Of a stretch of 64,000 nucleotides of DNA, positions 24,472-33,624 are shown piece by piece. Each line of letters opens with the position of its first letter. Positions within the stretch are counted from its first letter, which is position 1. Location: positions 1 through 64,000 of the forward strand of contig CAZRMV010000002.1 of the NCBI GenBank assembly GCA_964601275.1, in the 5' to 3' direction. The notes under the pieces were generated by a model that ran no database searches, was not told the DNA's origin, and saw only the letters and a list, made by a program, of their open reading frames with translations. Origin of the DNA: JAOZPE01 sp964601275 (GTDB lineage: Bacteria; Krumholzibacteriota; Krumholzibacteriia; JAJRXK01). Position numbers and translations under genes: made by a program.

Positions 24472-26154
24472 ATGCTGCAACGACTGCTTGCCGTCGCCAT
24501 GGTGGTCGCGGGAATCGTTTGGCTCGCGCCGGTCCCCCCGGCGAACGCCGCCTGGCCCGGCGAGGTCGCCGTGTGCACCGCACCGACGACCCCGGGCGAA
24601 GCGTCGGTCGTCCCGGACGGATCGGGCGGCGTCATCATCGCCTGGACCGAGGCCCGCAATCCGACCTCCTACGATCCCGACGAGGCGGTGTGGGCCCAGC
24701 GCATCGACGCGTCGGGGACGGCGCTGTGGCCGACCGACGGGCGCTACATGGTCCCGTTGCGGAACTACTCGATCGCCCGTCACCTCGACTACTACAGTAG
24801 GCAGCACTGGCTGGCCGGCGATGGCCAGGGCGGGATCTGGGTGACCTTCGTTGATACCGGCGGCGGGGGCTGGGTGTACCACCGTCGGACGGACGGCACC
24901 GCGGATTCGCTCCAGGTCGAGGCGATCAGCACCTACGGCATGGACGTCGTGTCCGACGGTGCGGGCGGCGTATTCGTCGCGTGGAGCGGTGCCGGGGGAT
25001 CGTACAGCGACGTGTACGTGCAGCACGTCGACTCCACCGGCACGGCGCTCTGGACCGCCGGTGGCGTGCCCGTATGCCAGGCCGCTTCGTGGCAGCACCA
25101 CACGGTCGTCGTGGCCGACGGGTCCGGGGGCGCCGTGGTGGCGTGGGACGACGAGCGCGACGGTTACCTGACCGACATCTACGTTCAGCGCGTGGACGCC
25201 TCGGGGACCCCGCTGTGGACGGCGGACGGCGTCCGCGCGTCGACGTATCGTTCGCCGGGTGTCGTGTCGGATTTCCTGCCCCGCGTCGCCCGGGACGGTA
25301 CGGGAGGGTTCCTCGTGTCCTGGAGCATCAACGGCTCGCCGTTCTACGTCGAGGCGCAGCGCATCGATTCCGCGGGCACGACGCTGTGGGGGAACACCGA
25401 CGTCGTGCCGTTGGCCGTCGCCGGGGACCATGACATGATACCGGTCGGCGACGGAGGATGCATGATCGCGTACGCGTACGGGGACGACATCCGCCTTCGG
25501 CGCGTGGATGCGAACGGAGCGCCGGTGTGGACGAACGACCTGTTCCTGTGCGCCGCGCCCGGCATACAGAACTACGTGGGGATGACGCGCGGGGAGGACG
25601 CGTCGGCGTGGGTCATCTGGCATGACCGCCGCAACGGGGCGAAGGATCGCTACGTGCAGGGAGCCGACACGACGGGCGTGATCCTGGGTTCGCCGGACGG
25701 CGATCCTGTCGACACCCAGCCCGTTTCGTCCTGGGGCTACGTGCTCGAGAACATGGCGACGATCCCCGGAACGGGCATCGTCGCCGCGTACGTGGACACG
25801 CGAAACGGCAACGCGGATATCTTCGCCCGCATGATCGCGTCGTCGCCGGCCACGGCGGTGCGCCCGGCGATGGGGCGCGGCGTGCGCCTGGGTGCGCTCT
25901 GGCCCAACCCCGCGGGCGGCCCGACGCGGATCGCGTGGAGCATCGACCGCGGGGCCCGCGTGGAGCTGTCGGTGTTCGACCTGGCGGGGCGGCGCGTGCG
26001 CACGCTCGCGCGGGGACGCTTCGGTGCCGGCTCGTACTCCGCGCGATGGGACGGCCGCGACGCGCACGGGCGGCGCGTGGCCAGCGGCGTGTACTTCGTG
26101 CGGCTCGACACGCCGCTCGGGACGCGGTTGAGTCGCGTGACGATGCTTCGCTGA
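24472..26154 (+). CDS. secreted repeat protein with C-terminal FlgD-like sorting domain
   Basis: A 560-residue protein with a signal peptide (hydrophobic core VAMVVAGIVWLAP, cleavage near ANAA). The body contains about six to seven repeats built on the pattern D-G-x-G-G-x-x-x-A-W followed by QRIDASGTALW, suggesting a beta-propeller or beta-sheet repeat fold. The last about 85 residues form a FlgD-like Ig domain (ELSVFDLAGRRVRTLA, then YSARWDGRDAHGRRVASGVY), a common C-terminal anchor in FCB-group secreted proteins. The substrate or partner is unknown. Codon choice looks richer in TCG, GTC and CGC than the neighbouring genes, which fits recent arrival. It lies between the yggS fragment and intact yggS. 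Confidence 0.75.
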   Translation: MLQRLLAVAMVVAGIVWLAPVPPANAAWPGEVAVCTAPTTPGEASVVPDGSGGVIIAWTEARNPTSYDPDEAVWAQRIDASGTALWPTDGRYMVPLRNYSIARHLDYYSRQHWLAGDGQGGIWVTFVDTGGGGWVYHRRTDGTADSLQVEAISTYGMDVVSDGAGGVFVAWSGAGGSYSDVYVQHVDSTGTALWTAGGVPVCQAASWQHHTVVVADGSGGAVVAWDDERDGYLTDIYVQRVDASGTPLWTADGVRASTYRSPGVVSDFLPRVARDGTGGFLVSWSINGSPFYVEAQRIDSAGTTLWGNTDVVPLAVAGDHDMIPVGDGGCMIAYAYGDDIRLRRVDANGAPVWTNDLFLCAAPGIQNYVGMTRGEDASAWVIWHDRRNGAKDRYVQGADTTGVILGSPDGDPVDTQPVSSWGYVLENMATIPGTGIVAAYVDTRNGNADIFARMIASSPATAVRPAMGRGVRLGALWPNPAGGPTRIAWSIDRGARVELSVFDLAGRRVRTLARGRFGAGSYSARWDGRDAHGRRVASGVYFVRLDTPLGTRLSRVTMLR

Positions 26155-26319
26155 GACGCGCCCTCCCTCGGGTGCGACGTCATCCGCGGCGGTCTCCTTC
26201 CATCCGGCAACGACGGCAGGCCGTATTCCGGTCGTCCCGGGGGTATTGCACCCGGCGGTCCTTTGGTGTATTCCCCACTCACGGACCGAATCGCCCCTTG
26301 AAACCATCAGATCCCGACC

Positions 26320-27009
26320 ATGAGCTCTGAACTCCGGCAACGACTCCAGAGCGTCCGCGAACGCATCGTCGCCGCCTGCGCGCGCTCCGGCCGCTTACCC
26401 GACGAGGTGGAGATCCTCGCCGTCACCAAGACCCATCCCCTGGAGACCCTGCTCGACGCGGTGCAGGAAGGTCTGTACGAACTCGGCGAGAACCGGGTGC
26501 AGGAGGCCCTGCCCAAGATCGAGGCCTTGCCGCCCGGGGTCCACATGCACCTCATCGGCCGCCTGCAGAAGAACAAGGTGAACAAGGCCGTCGGCCGTTT
26601 CGCTTCGATCGAATCGGTCGACCATCTCGAGCTGCTCGAACGGATCGCGCGGCGGGCTCGCACCCTGGACGTGGTCCAGCCCATCTGGATCGAGGTGGAC
26701 CTGGCCCAAGAGCCCCAGAAGGCCGGCTGTGCTCCGGAGCAGGCCGCCGAACTGTGGGAGCGCGCCCTTGCAGAAAGTTCTGTGGAAATCGTGGGGCTGA
26801 TGGGTATGGTGCGCCTGGAAGACGACGAGACGGCGGCCCGGGCGCGCTTCGCCGCCCTCCGGCGGCTGGCCGAGGGGCTGCGTCGCCGGGACGGCGCCGC
26901 GGCCCGCTTGTCGATGGGCATGAGCCGTGATTTCGAGTGGGCGGTCGAGGAGGGCAGCCATCAGGTGCGCCTGGGCAGCGCGCTCTTCGGACCGCGCCGG
27001 CCGCGCTGA
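26320..27009 (+). CDS. yggS: PLP homeostasis protein, YggS/PROSC family
   Basis: A 229-residue alanine-racemase-like fold protein. The PLP lysine lies in ILAVTKTHP, and GENRVQEALPKIEAL, HLIGRLQKNKVNKAV and SMGMSRDFEWAVEEGS are the standard YggS blocks. It controls the pool of free pyridoxal phosphate and is monomeric and cytoplasmic. It is followed, after a 277-base gap, by yggT and divIVA, the classical neighbourhood near cell-division genes; the proC and sepF genes often found there are missing. Confidence 0.92.
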   Translation: MSSELRQRLQSVRERIVAACARSGRLPDEVEILAVTKTHPLETLLDAVQEGLYELGENRVQEALPKIEALPPGVHMHLIGRLQKNKVNKAVGRFASIESVDHLELLERIARRARTLDVVQPIWIEVDLAQEPQKAGCAPEQAAELWERALAESSVEIVGLMGMVRLEDDETAARARFAALRRLAEGLRRRDGAAARLSMGMSRDFEWAVEEGSHQVRLGSALFGPRRPR

Positions 27010-27286
27010 GGAAGGGCGATCCGCCGGCCGGTGGGCCGCAGCAGCGAGCTATTGGGCGCGCCCGCCGGACGCCCGGGGCCGCCTGGTAGGATTCTGGGCA
27101 GCGGCGGGTTCCCCGCGGCCACGGGCGGGCTGGGCCCCCCGGCGCGCGCGATCGGCCGGGATCGACGGGAAATGCCGGGAAGACACCGCTTCGGGGGTGG
27201 CAGGCGGCCCTGCTCCGCGGTTTCTTCCCCGAGGGCCTCGGAACCGTCCCCCGACCGGGCGGGGGCACCATCGAAGGAGTCTTGGC
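27010..27286 (+). other. intergenic gap, no gene seen
   Basis: This 277-base, extremely GC-rich stretch between yggS and yggT holds no frame with a recognisable protein, although it is the usual place for proC. A ribosome site AAGGAG at 27274-27279 at its end serves yggT. I see no clear terminator or promoter. Confidence 0.5.
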
Positions 27287-27538
27287 TTGGCGATTGCACA
27301 CCTGATCACCACGGCGCTGGATGTCTACCTGCTGATCCTGCTCGCCCGCGTGCTTTTGAGCTGGGTGAGCCTGGATCCGGGGCATCCGGTCGTGTCGTGG
27401 ATCCACCGGATGACCGAGCCGCTGCTCGGGCCCATCCGTTCGGTCCTGGGCGTGTGGGGGGGACTGGATTTCAGCCCGGTGGTGGCGATCCTCCTGCTCT
27501 CCTTCCTGCGCCGCTGGATCGTGAGACTTCTGTCGTAG
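27287..27538 (+). CDS. yggT: YggT-family membrane protein
   Basis: An 83-residue protein with two hydrophobic segments (HLITTALDVYLLILLARVLL and a C-terminal SPVVAILLLSFL). The family motif RMTEPLLGPIR lies between them. TTG 27287 was chosen because AAGGAG lies 7 bases upstream and the protein begins directly at the first membrane helix. The family's role is poorly defined, linked to cell shape, turgor or division. It is followed 35 bases later by divIVA. Confidence 0.85.
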   Translation: MAIAHLITTALDVYLLILLARVLLSWVSLDPGHPVVSWIHRMTEPLLGPIRSVLGVWGGLDFSPVVAILLLSFLRRWIVRLLS

Positions 27539-27573
27539 TCAGGCGCCCCCCTGCGAGGGCGCGAGGAGGCAGC

Positions 27574-28602
27574 ATGCGCATCACGCCGCTGGACGTACGC
27601 AAACAAGAATTCCGCAAGGGGATGCGGGGGCTCGACCCCGAGGAGGTCTACGCCTTCCTGGCCACCGTCGCCGACGAGTACGAGACCGTGCTCACCGACA
27701 ACCGGCAGTTGCGCGATCGCGTGCTCGAACTGGACGAGAAGGTCACCGAGTACCGCAACATGGAGAAGACCCTGCGGGATACCCTTCTGACCGCCGAGCG
27801 GGTGATGAACGAGGCGCGCGAGAACGCCCGCAAGGAGGCCGAGCTCATCCTGCGCGATGCGCGCGTCCAGGCCCAGCAGGCCTCCCAGACGAGCGCGCGC
27901 GAGGCCGAGACCCTGCGCGCCCAGTTGCGCGAGCTGCGCTCTCTGCGGGACCGCTACCTGGCCCGCCTGAGAAGCCTGGCCGAATCCCAGATCGGGATGC
28001 TGGAGAACTTCCTCCAGGACTTCGAGGAAGACGACCATCGCGCCCGCGAACTCGAGTCGACGGGACCGTACGCCGCCGAAGCGCCGGTTCCTTCCGCAGC
28101 CCCGGCACCGGAATCGGCCACGGGCCCGGCGCCGGCGGAAGCAGCTCCGCAGGGTTTCAAGGCCGAGGAAGGCCCCGGGATGACGGACAGCCCGTCCCCG
28201 GAGGATCCGCCGGCCCAGATGTCCCTGCCGGAGACCGCCGAAGGCCTCGCCTCGGACGCGGCGCCGGAGACACCGGGCGGAAGGGAAACCACCGACGATC
28301 CGGATTCCGGCAATGACCAGTGGCGGCACTACCAGCCTGGACTCTCCGAGGCGAGCCGTCCGGTGGAGACGGTCGCCGCCACCGTGGCCGAAATGGCCGA
28401 GGCGGCGGGGTCGGAGTCTGGACAGAGCGCCGAAACTATGCCACCTTCCCCGGACCCGGGCGAGGAGGCGGTCGCGTCGGAGTGGGATGGATCGCCCCGG
28501 GAAGAGCCGGCAATCGTGGCTTCCACCGAGGAAACCGAAGAGAGCGCCAAGGAGTCGCGCTGGTCGATCTCCCGCTTCACCCGGGGGTTGGGCGACTTCT
28601 GA
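27574..28602 (+). CDS. divIVA: DivIVA-domain coiled-coil protein with long acidic tail
   Basis: A 342-residue protein. Residues 1-60 are the DivIVA membrane-targeting domain (ITPLDVRKQEFRKGMRGLD, then EVYAFLATVADEYE), and residues about 45-155 are a coiled coil. The remaining about 185 residues are low-complexity, rich in Ala, Pro, Glu and Ser, and likely disordered, ending in a short basic WSISRFTRGLGDF. DivIVA proteins mark curved membrane at poles or septa. The long tail and its positively charged tip are unlike the short Bacillus form. It sits in the conserved yggS-yggT-divIVA order and is followed by a strong terminator. Confidence 0.85.
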   Translation: MRITPLDVRKQEFRKGMRGLDPEEVYAFLATVADEYETVLTDNRQLRDRVLELDEKVTEYRNMEKTLRDTLLTAERVMNEARENARKEAELILRDARVQAQQASQTSAREAETLRAQLRELRSLRDRYLARLRSLAESQIGMLENFLQDFEEDDHRARELESTGPYAAEAPVPSAAPAPESATGPAPAEAAPQGFKAEEGPGMTDSPSPEDPPAQMSLPETAEGLASDAAPETPGGRETTDDPDSGNDQWRHYQPGLSEASRPVETVAATVAEMAEAAGSESGQSAETMPPSPDPGEEAVASEWDGSPREEPAIVASTEETEESAKESRWSISRFTRGLGDF

Positions 28603-28634
28603 CCGGCGTTTCGGTGCCCGCGGGGTTGACTTCC

Positions 28635-28663
28635 ACGGCCGGACTCGAAGTCCGGCCGTTTTC
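28635..28663 (+). terminator. rho-independent terminator after divIVA
   Basis: An 11-bp perfect stem, ACGGCCGGACT paired with AGTCCGGCCGT around a CGA loop, followed by TTTT. It separates the divIVA unit from the purine nucleoside phosphorylase gene. Confidence 0.85.
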
Positions 28664-28704
28664 CGTGGGCCCCGGGAGCTCGATGCCGGGTGGGAGGACA
28701 CATC

Positions 28705-29523
28705 ATGGAGTTGCGAGAGGAAATCCAGGAGGCCGTGGGGTTCCTGCGGCAGAAGTCGGAGATCGAGCCCGAGTACGGGCTCATCCTGGGGACCGGCCTG
28801 GGATCCCTGGCCGACCGGGTCGAGGCCGACCTGATCCTCCCCTACGACGAGATCCCCGGTTTCGTGCGCAGCACGGCGACCAGCCACGCGGGCAACCTGG
28901 TGTTGGGACGTCTCGGCGGCAAGAAGGTCATGGCCATGCAGGGGAGGCTGCACTACTACGAGGGCTACTCGATGCGGCAGATCACCTTCCCGGTGCGGGT
29001 CATGCGGGCCATGGGATGCCATTCGCTGATCATGAGCAACGCGGTGGGCAGCATGAACCCCAACATCACCCCCGGGGAGATCGGCGTCCTGGTCGATCAC
29101 ATCAACCTGATGGGCGACAACCCACTCATCGGTCCCAACGACGATTCCCTGGGCCCGCGCTTTCCCGACATGTCCCAGCCCTACGACCGCGAGTACATCG
29201 CGCGGGTCCTGGACGTGGCGATGGAGCTGAAGCTGCCCGCGCACAAGGCGGTGTACGTCGCGGTCGCCGGACCGAACCTGGAGACCGCGGCCGAGTACCG
29301 TTTCCTGCGTGCGGCCGGCGCCGACCTGGTAGGGATGTCGATGGTGCCCGAGGATATCGTCGCCGTGCACGGGGGCATGCGCGTGCTGGGCCTCAGCGTG
29401 ATCACCGACATGGGCCTGGCCGACGCCCTGAAGCCGGCCAAGGTCGAGGAAATCATCGCGACGGCCAACCGCACCGAACCGCGCCTGGCGGAGCTGGTCA
29501 CCCGCTTCCTCGAGCGCTTGTAG
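28705..29523 (+). CDS. punA: purine nucleoside phosphorylase (inosine/guanosine type)
   Basis: A 272-residue trimeric-type PNP. Motifs are LGTGLGSLAD (phosphate loop), SHAGNLVLG, GRLHYYEGYSM, MSNAVGSMNP and GPNLETAAEYR. It cleaves purine nucleosides with phosphate in salvage. ATG 28705 follows GGGAGGA; the GTG at 28690 is less likely because the ribosome site would be internal. ileS starts 8 bases after its stop, suggesting co-transcription. Confidence 0.92.
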   Translation: MELREEIQEAVGFLRQKSEIEPEYGLILGTGLGSLADRVEADLILPYDEIPGFVRSTATSHAGNLVLGRLGGKKVMAMQGRLHYYEGYSMRQITFPVRVMRAMGCHSLIMSNAVGSMNPNITPGEIGVLVDHINLMGDNPLIGPNDDSLGPRFPDMSQPYDREYIARVLDVAMELKLPAHKAVYVAVAGPNLETAAEYRFLRAAGADLVGMSMVPEDIVAVHGGMRVLGLSVITDMGLADALKPAKVEEIIATANRTEPRLAELVTRFLERL

Positions 29524-29531
29524 GAGAGGGC

Positions 29532-32500
29532 ATGGCGCGCCACGGAGATTCCGTCTTCCACCCGTATCCCGCTTCCCTCGGGGGGGAGGATCCCCCCGCC
29601 GCCGAGGCCGAGGTCCGCCGCTTCTGGCAGGAGCACGACATCTTCCGCCGCAGCGAGCGCGACCGGCGTGGCCGTCCGGACTTCGTGTTCTACGAGGGAC
29701 CGCCCACGGCCAACGGCAAGCCCGGGGTGCACCACGCCATCAGCCGGGTGATCAAGGACATCTTCTGCCGCTACCAGACCATGACCGGCCACCACGTCCT
29801 GCGCAAGGCCGGGTGGGATACCCATGGTCTACCGGTCGAGATCGAGGTCGAGAAGCAACTGGGCCTGAGCAGCAAGGAGGAGGTCGAGCGCTTCGGCGTC
29901 GAGGAATTCAACCGCCGCTGCCGCGAGTCGGTCTTCACCTACAAGAAGGAATGGGACGAGTTCACCCACGGCATCGGGTTCTGGCTCGACCTGGAGCATC
30001 CCTACATCACCTACCAGAACGACTACATCGAATCGGTGTGGTGGCTGCTGAAGACCATCTGGGACAAGGGCCTGCTCTATCGCGGGTACAAGGTCGTTCC
30101 GTACTGCACCCGCTGCGAGACCGCGCTGTCCAGCCACGAGGTGGCCCAGGGGTACAAGGAGGTCGACGACCCCTCGGTGACGGTGAAGATGCGGGTGAAG
30201 GGAGACGACGAACGCTTCTTCCTGGTGTGGACCACCACGCCCTGGACCCTTCCCGCCAATGTCGCCCTGGCCGTCGGCCGGGACATCGATTACGTCGCGG
30301 TCCGCCAGGAAGGGGAGATCCTCATCCTGGCCGAGGCGCGCCTGGGCGCCTGTTTCGGCGACGAGACTCCCCCGATCGTCCAGAGGATGAAGGGGAGCGA
30401 GCTGGTCGGCCTGGAGTACGAACAGCTCATCCCCGAATTGGAGACGGACAAGCCGGCCTTCCGCGTCGTAGCCGCCGATTTCGTGAGCACCGAGGACGGC
30501 ACCGGCATCGTCCACATCGCTCCGGCCTACGGCGAGGACGACTACCGCGTGGGACAACAGCACGACCTTCCTTTGCTGCACCCCGTCGACAAGACCGGGC
30601 GCTTCGCGCCCGAACTGAAGCCCTGGGCGGGGGTCTTCGTGAAGGACGCGGACAAGCTGATCATCCGCGATCTCAAGTCGGACGGGCGTCTCTTCGCGCA
30701 GCAACAGGTGCACCACAGCTATCCCCATTGTTGGCGATGCAACACCCCCTTGCTCTACTACGCTCGGGATTCATGGTACATCCGTACCACCGCGGTGAAG
30801 GACCAGCTCATCGCGGCCAACGACGCGGTGAACTGGGTGCCCACCGGGGTGGGCCGCGAGCGCTTCGGCGACTGGCTTTCCAACAACGTCGACTGGGCCA
30901 TCTCCCGCGACCGCTTCTGGGGAACGCCCCTGCCGGTGTGGGAATGCGACTGCGGGGAGCGCCGGTGCGTCGGCTCACGCAAGGAGATCGAGGAGGCCGG
31001 CGGAAGTTGTCCCGACGATCTGCACCGGCCCTACATCGACGCGGTGGAATTGAAGTGCTCCAACTGCGGCGGCGCGATGCGGCGGACCCCGGAGGTCATC
31101 GACGTCTGGTTCGATTCGGGCGCGATGCCCTTCGCCCAGTGGCACTATCCCTTCGAGAACGAGGAGCAGTTCGAGCGCCAGTTCCCCGCCGACTTCATCT
31201 CCGAGGGGGTCGACCAGACCCGCGGCTGGTTCTACAGTCTGCTCGCCATCGGCACGATGGTCCAGGGGCGCAGTTCGTACAAGAACGTGCTGACCCTGGG
31301 TCTCGTGCTCGACAAGAACGGCCAGAAGATGTCCAAGACCCGGGGCAACGCGGTCGACCCGATGGAGATCCTCCGCCGTGACGGGGCCGATCCCCTGCGG
31401 TGGTACCTGGTGACGGTTTCGCCGGCCTACGCGCCGATCCGTTTCGACCTCGAAGGCGTGCGGGAGTGCCGGCGCAAGGTGCTGGGGACCTTGGAGAACG
31501 TCTTCGCCTTCTTCTCCTTGTACGCCAACCTCGAGGAGTACACCGCGAAGAAGGTGGAGGACCCCGCGGCCCTGGACCAGCAGCTCGACCGCTGGATCCT
31601 CAGCCGCTACCACGCGGTGGTCGAGGAGGTGGGGGCGAGTCTCGATGGGTGGGACGCGACCCGGGCCGGGCGCGTACTCGGCGACTTCATCGTCGACGAA
31701 CTGAGCAACTGGTACGTGCGCCGCAGCCGCCGCCGTTTCTGGAAGGGGGAAATGGGTGGGGACAAGCGGGCGGCCTTCGATACCCTGTACACGGTGCTCG
31801 AGGGGGTCTCGCGGTTGCTCGCGCCCTTCGTTCCCTTCATGGCCGAACGTCTCTACCGGGGGCTGCATCCTACCCTCCCGGAAGACTCCCCTGCCGACAG
31901 CGTCCACCTGGCCTGTTGGCCCACGAGCTGCGAGAGGGCCCGCGATCGGGAACTGGAGGAGAGCATGGCCGCGGTCCTGACCGTGGTCGGACTGGGGCGC
32001 AGCCTGCGCAGCGCGCACGATCTGAGGATTCGACAGCCCTTGAGAGAAGGCCTGGTCTACGGGCGCAGCCAGGCGCTGCGGCGGGCGGTCCGGGAGGAGC
32101 GGTACGCCGCCCTCATCGCCGACGAGCTGAATCTGAAGCGGGTGTCGTGGCTGGACGACCCCAGCCGGGTGGCCAAGGTCTCGGCCAAGGCCAATTTCCG
32201 CCGGCTGGGGGCGCGTTTCGGCAAGAGGACCCCGGCCATCGCGAAGGCCATCGCCGCGCTCCGGGCCGACGACCTGGCCCGGCTGCGGAAGGAGGAGAGG
32301 CTGGTTCTTACGGTGGAGGGCGAGGAGGTCGAGATCGGCGCCGACGATGTCTTCATCTCCGAGGAGGGTCTGGCGGGTCACGTGACCGAAAGCGGCCAGG
32401 ATTGCATGGTCGCCCTGAACATCGAACTCGACGACGATCTCCGGAAGGAAGGCCTGGCCCGCGAGCTGGTGAATCGCATCCAGAATCTCCGGAAGCAGGC

Positions 32501-32720
32501 GGGACTCGCGGTTTCGGACCGGATTTCCTTATATATCGCCGGTGATGAAGCGGTGATGGCCGCCTGGTCGGCCCACCGGGACCGGATCCGCGAGGAGACC
32601 CTGGTCCAGCTCGAAGCCGAACAACCCTCGCCGGACATGGTCCGGGAGGACTTTTCCATCGACGGCCACGAGACGATCATCGCCCTGGCCCCATCAAAGG
32701 TCGAAAGCCCTCGATCCTGA
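29532..32720 (+). CDS. ileS: isoleucyl-tRNA synthetase, IleRS2 type with GxHH signature
   Basis: A 1062-residue class I synthetase. The catalytic HIGH signature is replaced: the segment reads PPTANGKPGVHHAIS, i.e. G-V-H-H. The KMSKS loop reads KMSKT. The editing domain (VWTTTPWTLPANVALAV) is present, and the long C-terminal part has the anticodon-binding and IleRS2-type domains. It charges tRNA-Ile in the cytoplasm. A GxHH form of IleRS2 has been reported in some bacteria and linked to very high mupirocin resistance (from memory). The dksA-like gene follows by 20 bases. Confidence 0.95.
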   Translation: MARHGDSVFHPYPASLGGEDPPAAEAEVRRFWQEHDIFRRSERDRRGRPDFVFYEGPPTANGKPGVHHAISRVIKDIFCRYQTMTGHHVLRKAGWDTHGLPVEIEVEKQLGLSSKEEVERFGVEEFNRRCRESVFTYKKEWDEFTHGIGFWLDLEHPYITYQNDYIESVWWLLKTIWDKGLLYRGYKVVPYCTRCETALSSHEVAQGYKEVDDPSVTVKMRVKGDDERFFLVWTTTPWTLPANVALAVGRDIDYVAVRQEGEILILAEARLGACFGDETPPIVQRMKGSELVGLEYEQLIPELETDKPAFRVVAADFVSTEDGTGIVHIAPAYGEDDYRVGQQHDLPLLHPVDKTGRFAPELKPWAGVFVKDADKLIIRDLKSDGRLFAQQQVHHSYPHCWRCNTPLLYYARDSWYIRTTAVKDQLIAANDAVNWVPTGVGRERFGDWLSNNVDWAISRDRFWGTPLPVWECDCGERRCVGSRKEIEEAGGSCPDDLHRPYIDAVELKCSNCGGAMRRTPEVIDVWFDSGAMPFAQWHYPFENEEQFERQFPADFISEGVDQTRGWFYSLLAIGTMVQGRSSYKNVLTLGLVLDKNGQKMSKTRGNAVDPMEILRRDGADPLRWYLVTVSPAYAPIRFDLEGVRECRRKVLGTLENVFAFFSLYANLEEYTAKKVEDPAALDQQLDRWILSRYHAVVEEVGASLDGWDATRAGRVLGDFIVDELSNWYVRRSRRRFWKGEMGGDKRAAFDTLYTVLEGVSRLLAPFVPFMAERLYRGLHPTLPEDSPADSVHLACWPTSCERARDRELEESMAAVLTVVGLGRSLRSAHDLRIRQPLREGLVYGRSQALRRAVREERYAALIADELNLKRVSWLDDPSRVAKVSAKANFRRLGARFGKRTPAIAKAIAALRADDLARLRKEERLVLTVEGEEVEIGADDVFISEEGLAGHVTESGQDCMVALNIELDDDLRKEGLARELVNRIQNLRKQAGLAVSDRISLYIAGDEAVMAAWSAHRDRIREETLVQLEAEQPSPDMVREDFSIDGHETIIALAPSKVESPRS

Positions 32721-32740
32721 CTGCGGTCGTAAGGAGAATC

Positions 32741-33106
32741 ATGCGCACGAGAGACCTGGAGAAGTATCGGAAGCTCTTGATGGAAGAGAGGGAGCGGATC
32801 CTCGAGAGCATCAAGGAGCACGAAGCCCAGATCCGCCAATATGACGAGATCGAGGGCCGGGTCCACAGCAACCACATGGCCGACCAGGGGACGGACGAGT
32901 TCCGTCACGAGCAGGCGATCCGGCTGTTGCAGAGCGAGAACCGCTATCTCTACCGGATCGAGGACGCTTTGCAGCGGGTCGAGGACGGAACCTACGGGAA
33001 GTGTGAGCTTTGCGGAACGGCGATCTCGACCCAGCGTCTCACCGCCATCCCCTACACCCGCATGTGCATCGAGTGCGCCGAGAAGGAGGATGCCAAGCGC
33101 GGATGA
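32741..33106 (+). CDS. DksA/TraR-type zinc-finger protein
   Basis: A 121-residue protein with an N-terminal coiled coil and a C-terminal four-cysteine zinc finger (CELCG, then MCIEC about 17 residues later), with YGKCELCGTAIS typical of the family. Members bind the secondary channel of RNA polymerase or act as general stress regulators. The coiled-coil tip lacks an obvious DxxDxA motif, so a true DksA role is uncertain. It overlaps lspA by 4 bases. Confidence 0.85.
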   Translation: MRTRDLEKYRKLLMEERERILESIKEHEAQIRQYDEIEGRVHSNHMADQGTDEFRHEQAIRLLQSENRYLYRIEDALQRVEDGTYGKCELCGTAISTQRLTAIPYTRMCIECAEKEDAKRG

Positions 33107-33624
33107 CCCGCCTGCGTTCCACGTCCGGATACCTGATCGCGGCGGGCCTGCTCCTCCTCGATTTTCTCACCAAGCGGCTGGTGCTGGCCGAACGGGAGCT
33201 CTTCTCCCGGGGCATCGAGCTGATTCCCGGGATCCTGCGGTTCACCTACGTCCGCAACTCCGGGGCCGCCTTCGGGATCTTCCAGGGGGGGCGGTGGCCG
33301 TTCATCGCGGTTTCCGTGGTGGCGGTGGTCGCTTTGACGTGGGTGCTCCGACGGGATCATCGTCCCGCTCTCCGTTCGTGGTCCTACGCCCTCATCCTCG
33401 GGGGCGCGTCCGGCAACCTGGTCGATCGTCTCTTCTACGGGGGGAGGGTGGTCGATTTCATCGAGATGAGCTGGAAGGGCCACGTCTTTCCCGTCTACAA
33501 CCTCGCCGACATGGGGGTCAGCATCGGCGCCGCCCTGCTGGTGCTCGCTTTGTTGCGCGAAGGGGACCGAAGCGAACCCGATGCGGCCAACGGTCTTCCC
33601 GCGGCCGAAGATGACGTGTCATGA
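33103..33624 (+). CDS. lspA: lipoprotein signal peptidase II
   Basis: A 173-residue integral membrane aspartyl protease with four predicted helices. Conserved regions are YVRNSGAAFGIF, GGASGNLVDR and PVYNLADMGV, the last two carrying the catalytic aspartates. It removes signal peptides from prolipoproteins, such as the lipoproteins at 46444 and 48848. It overlaps both neighbours by 4 bases, between the DksA-like and RluD-like genes, a common arrangement. Confidence 0.93.
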   Translation: MTRLRSTSGYLIAAGLLLLDFLTKRLVLAERELFSRGIELIPGILRFTYVRNSGAAFGIFQGGRWPFIAVSVVAVVALTWVLRRDHRPALRSWSYALILGGASGNLVDRLFYGGRVVDFIEMSWKGHVFPVYNLADMGVSIGAALLVLALLREGDRSEPDAANGLPAAEDDVS

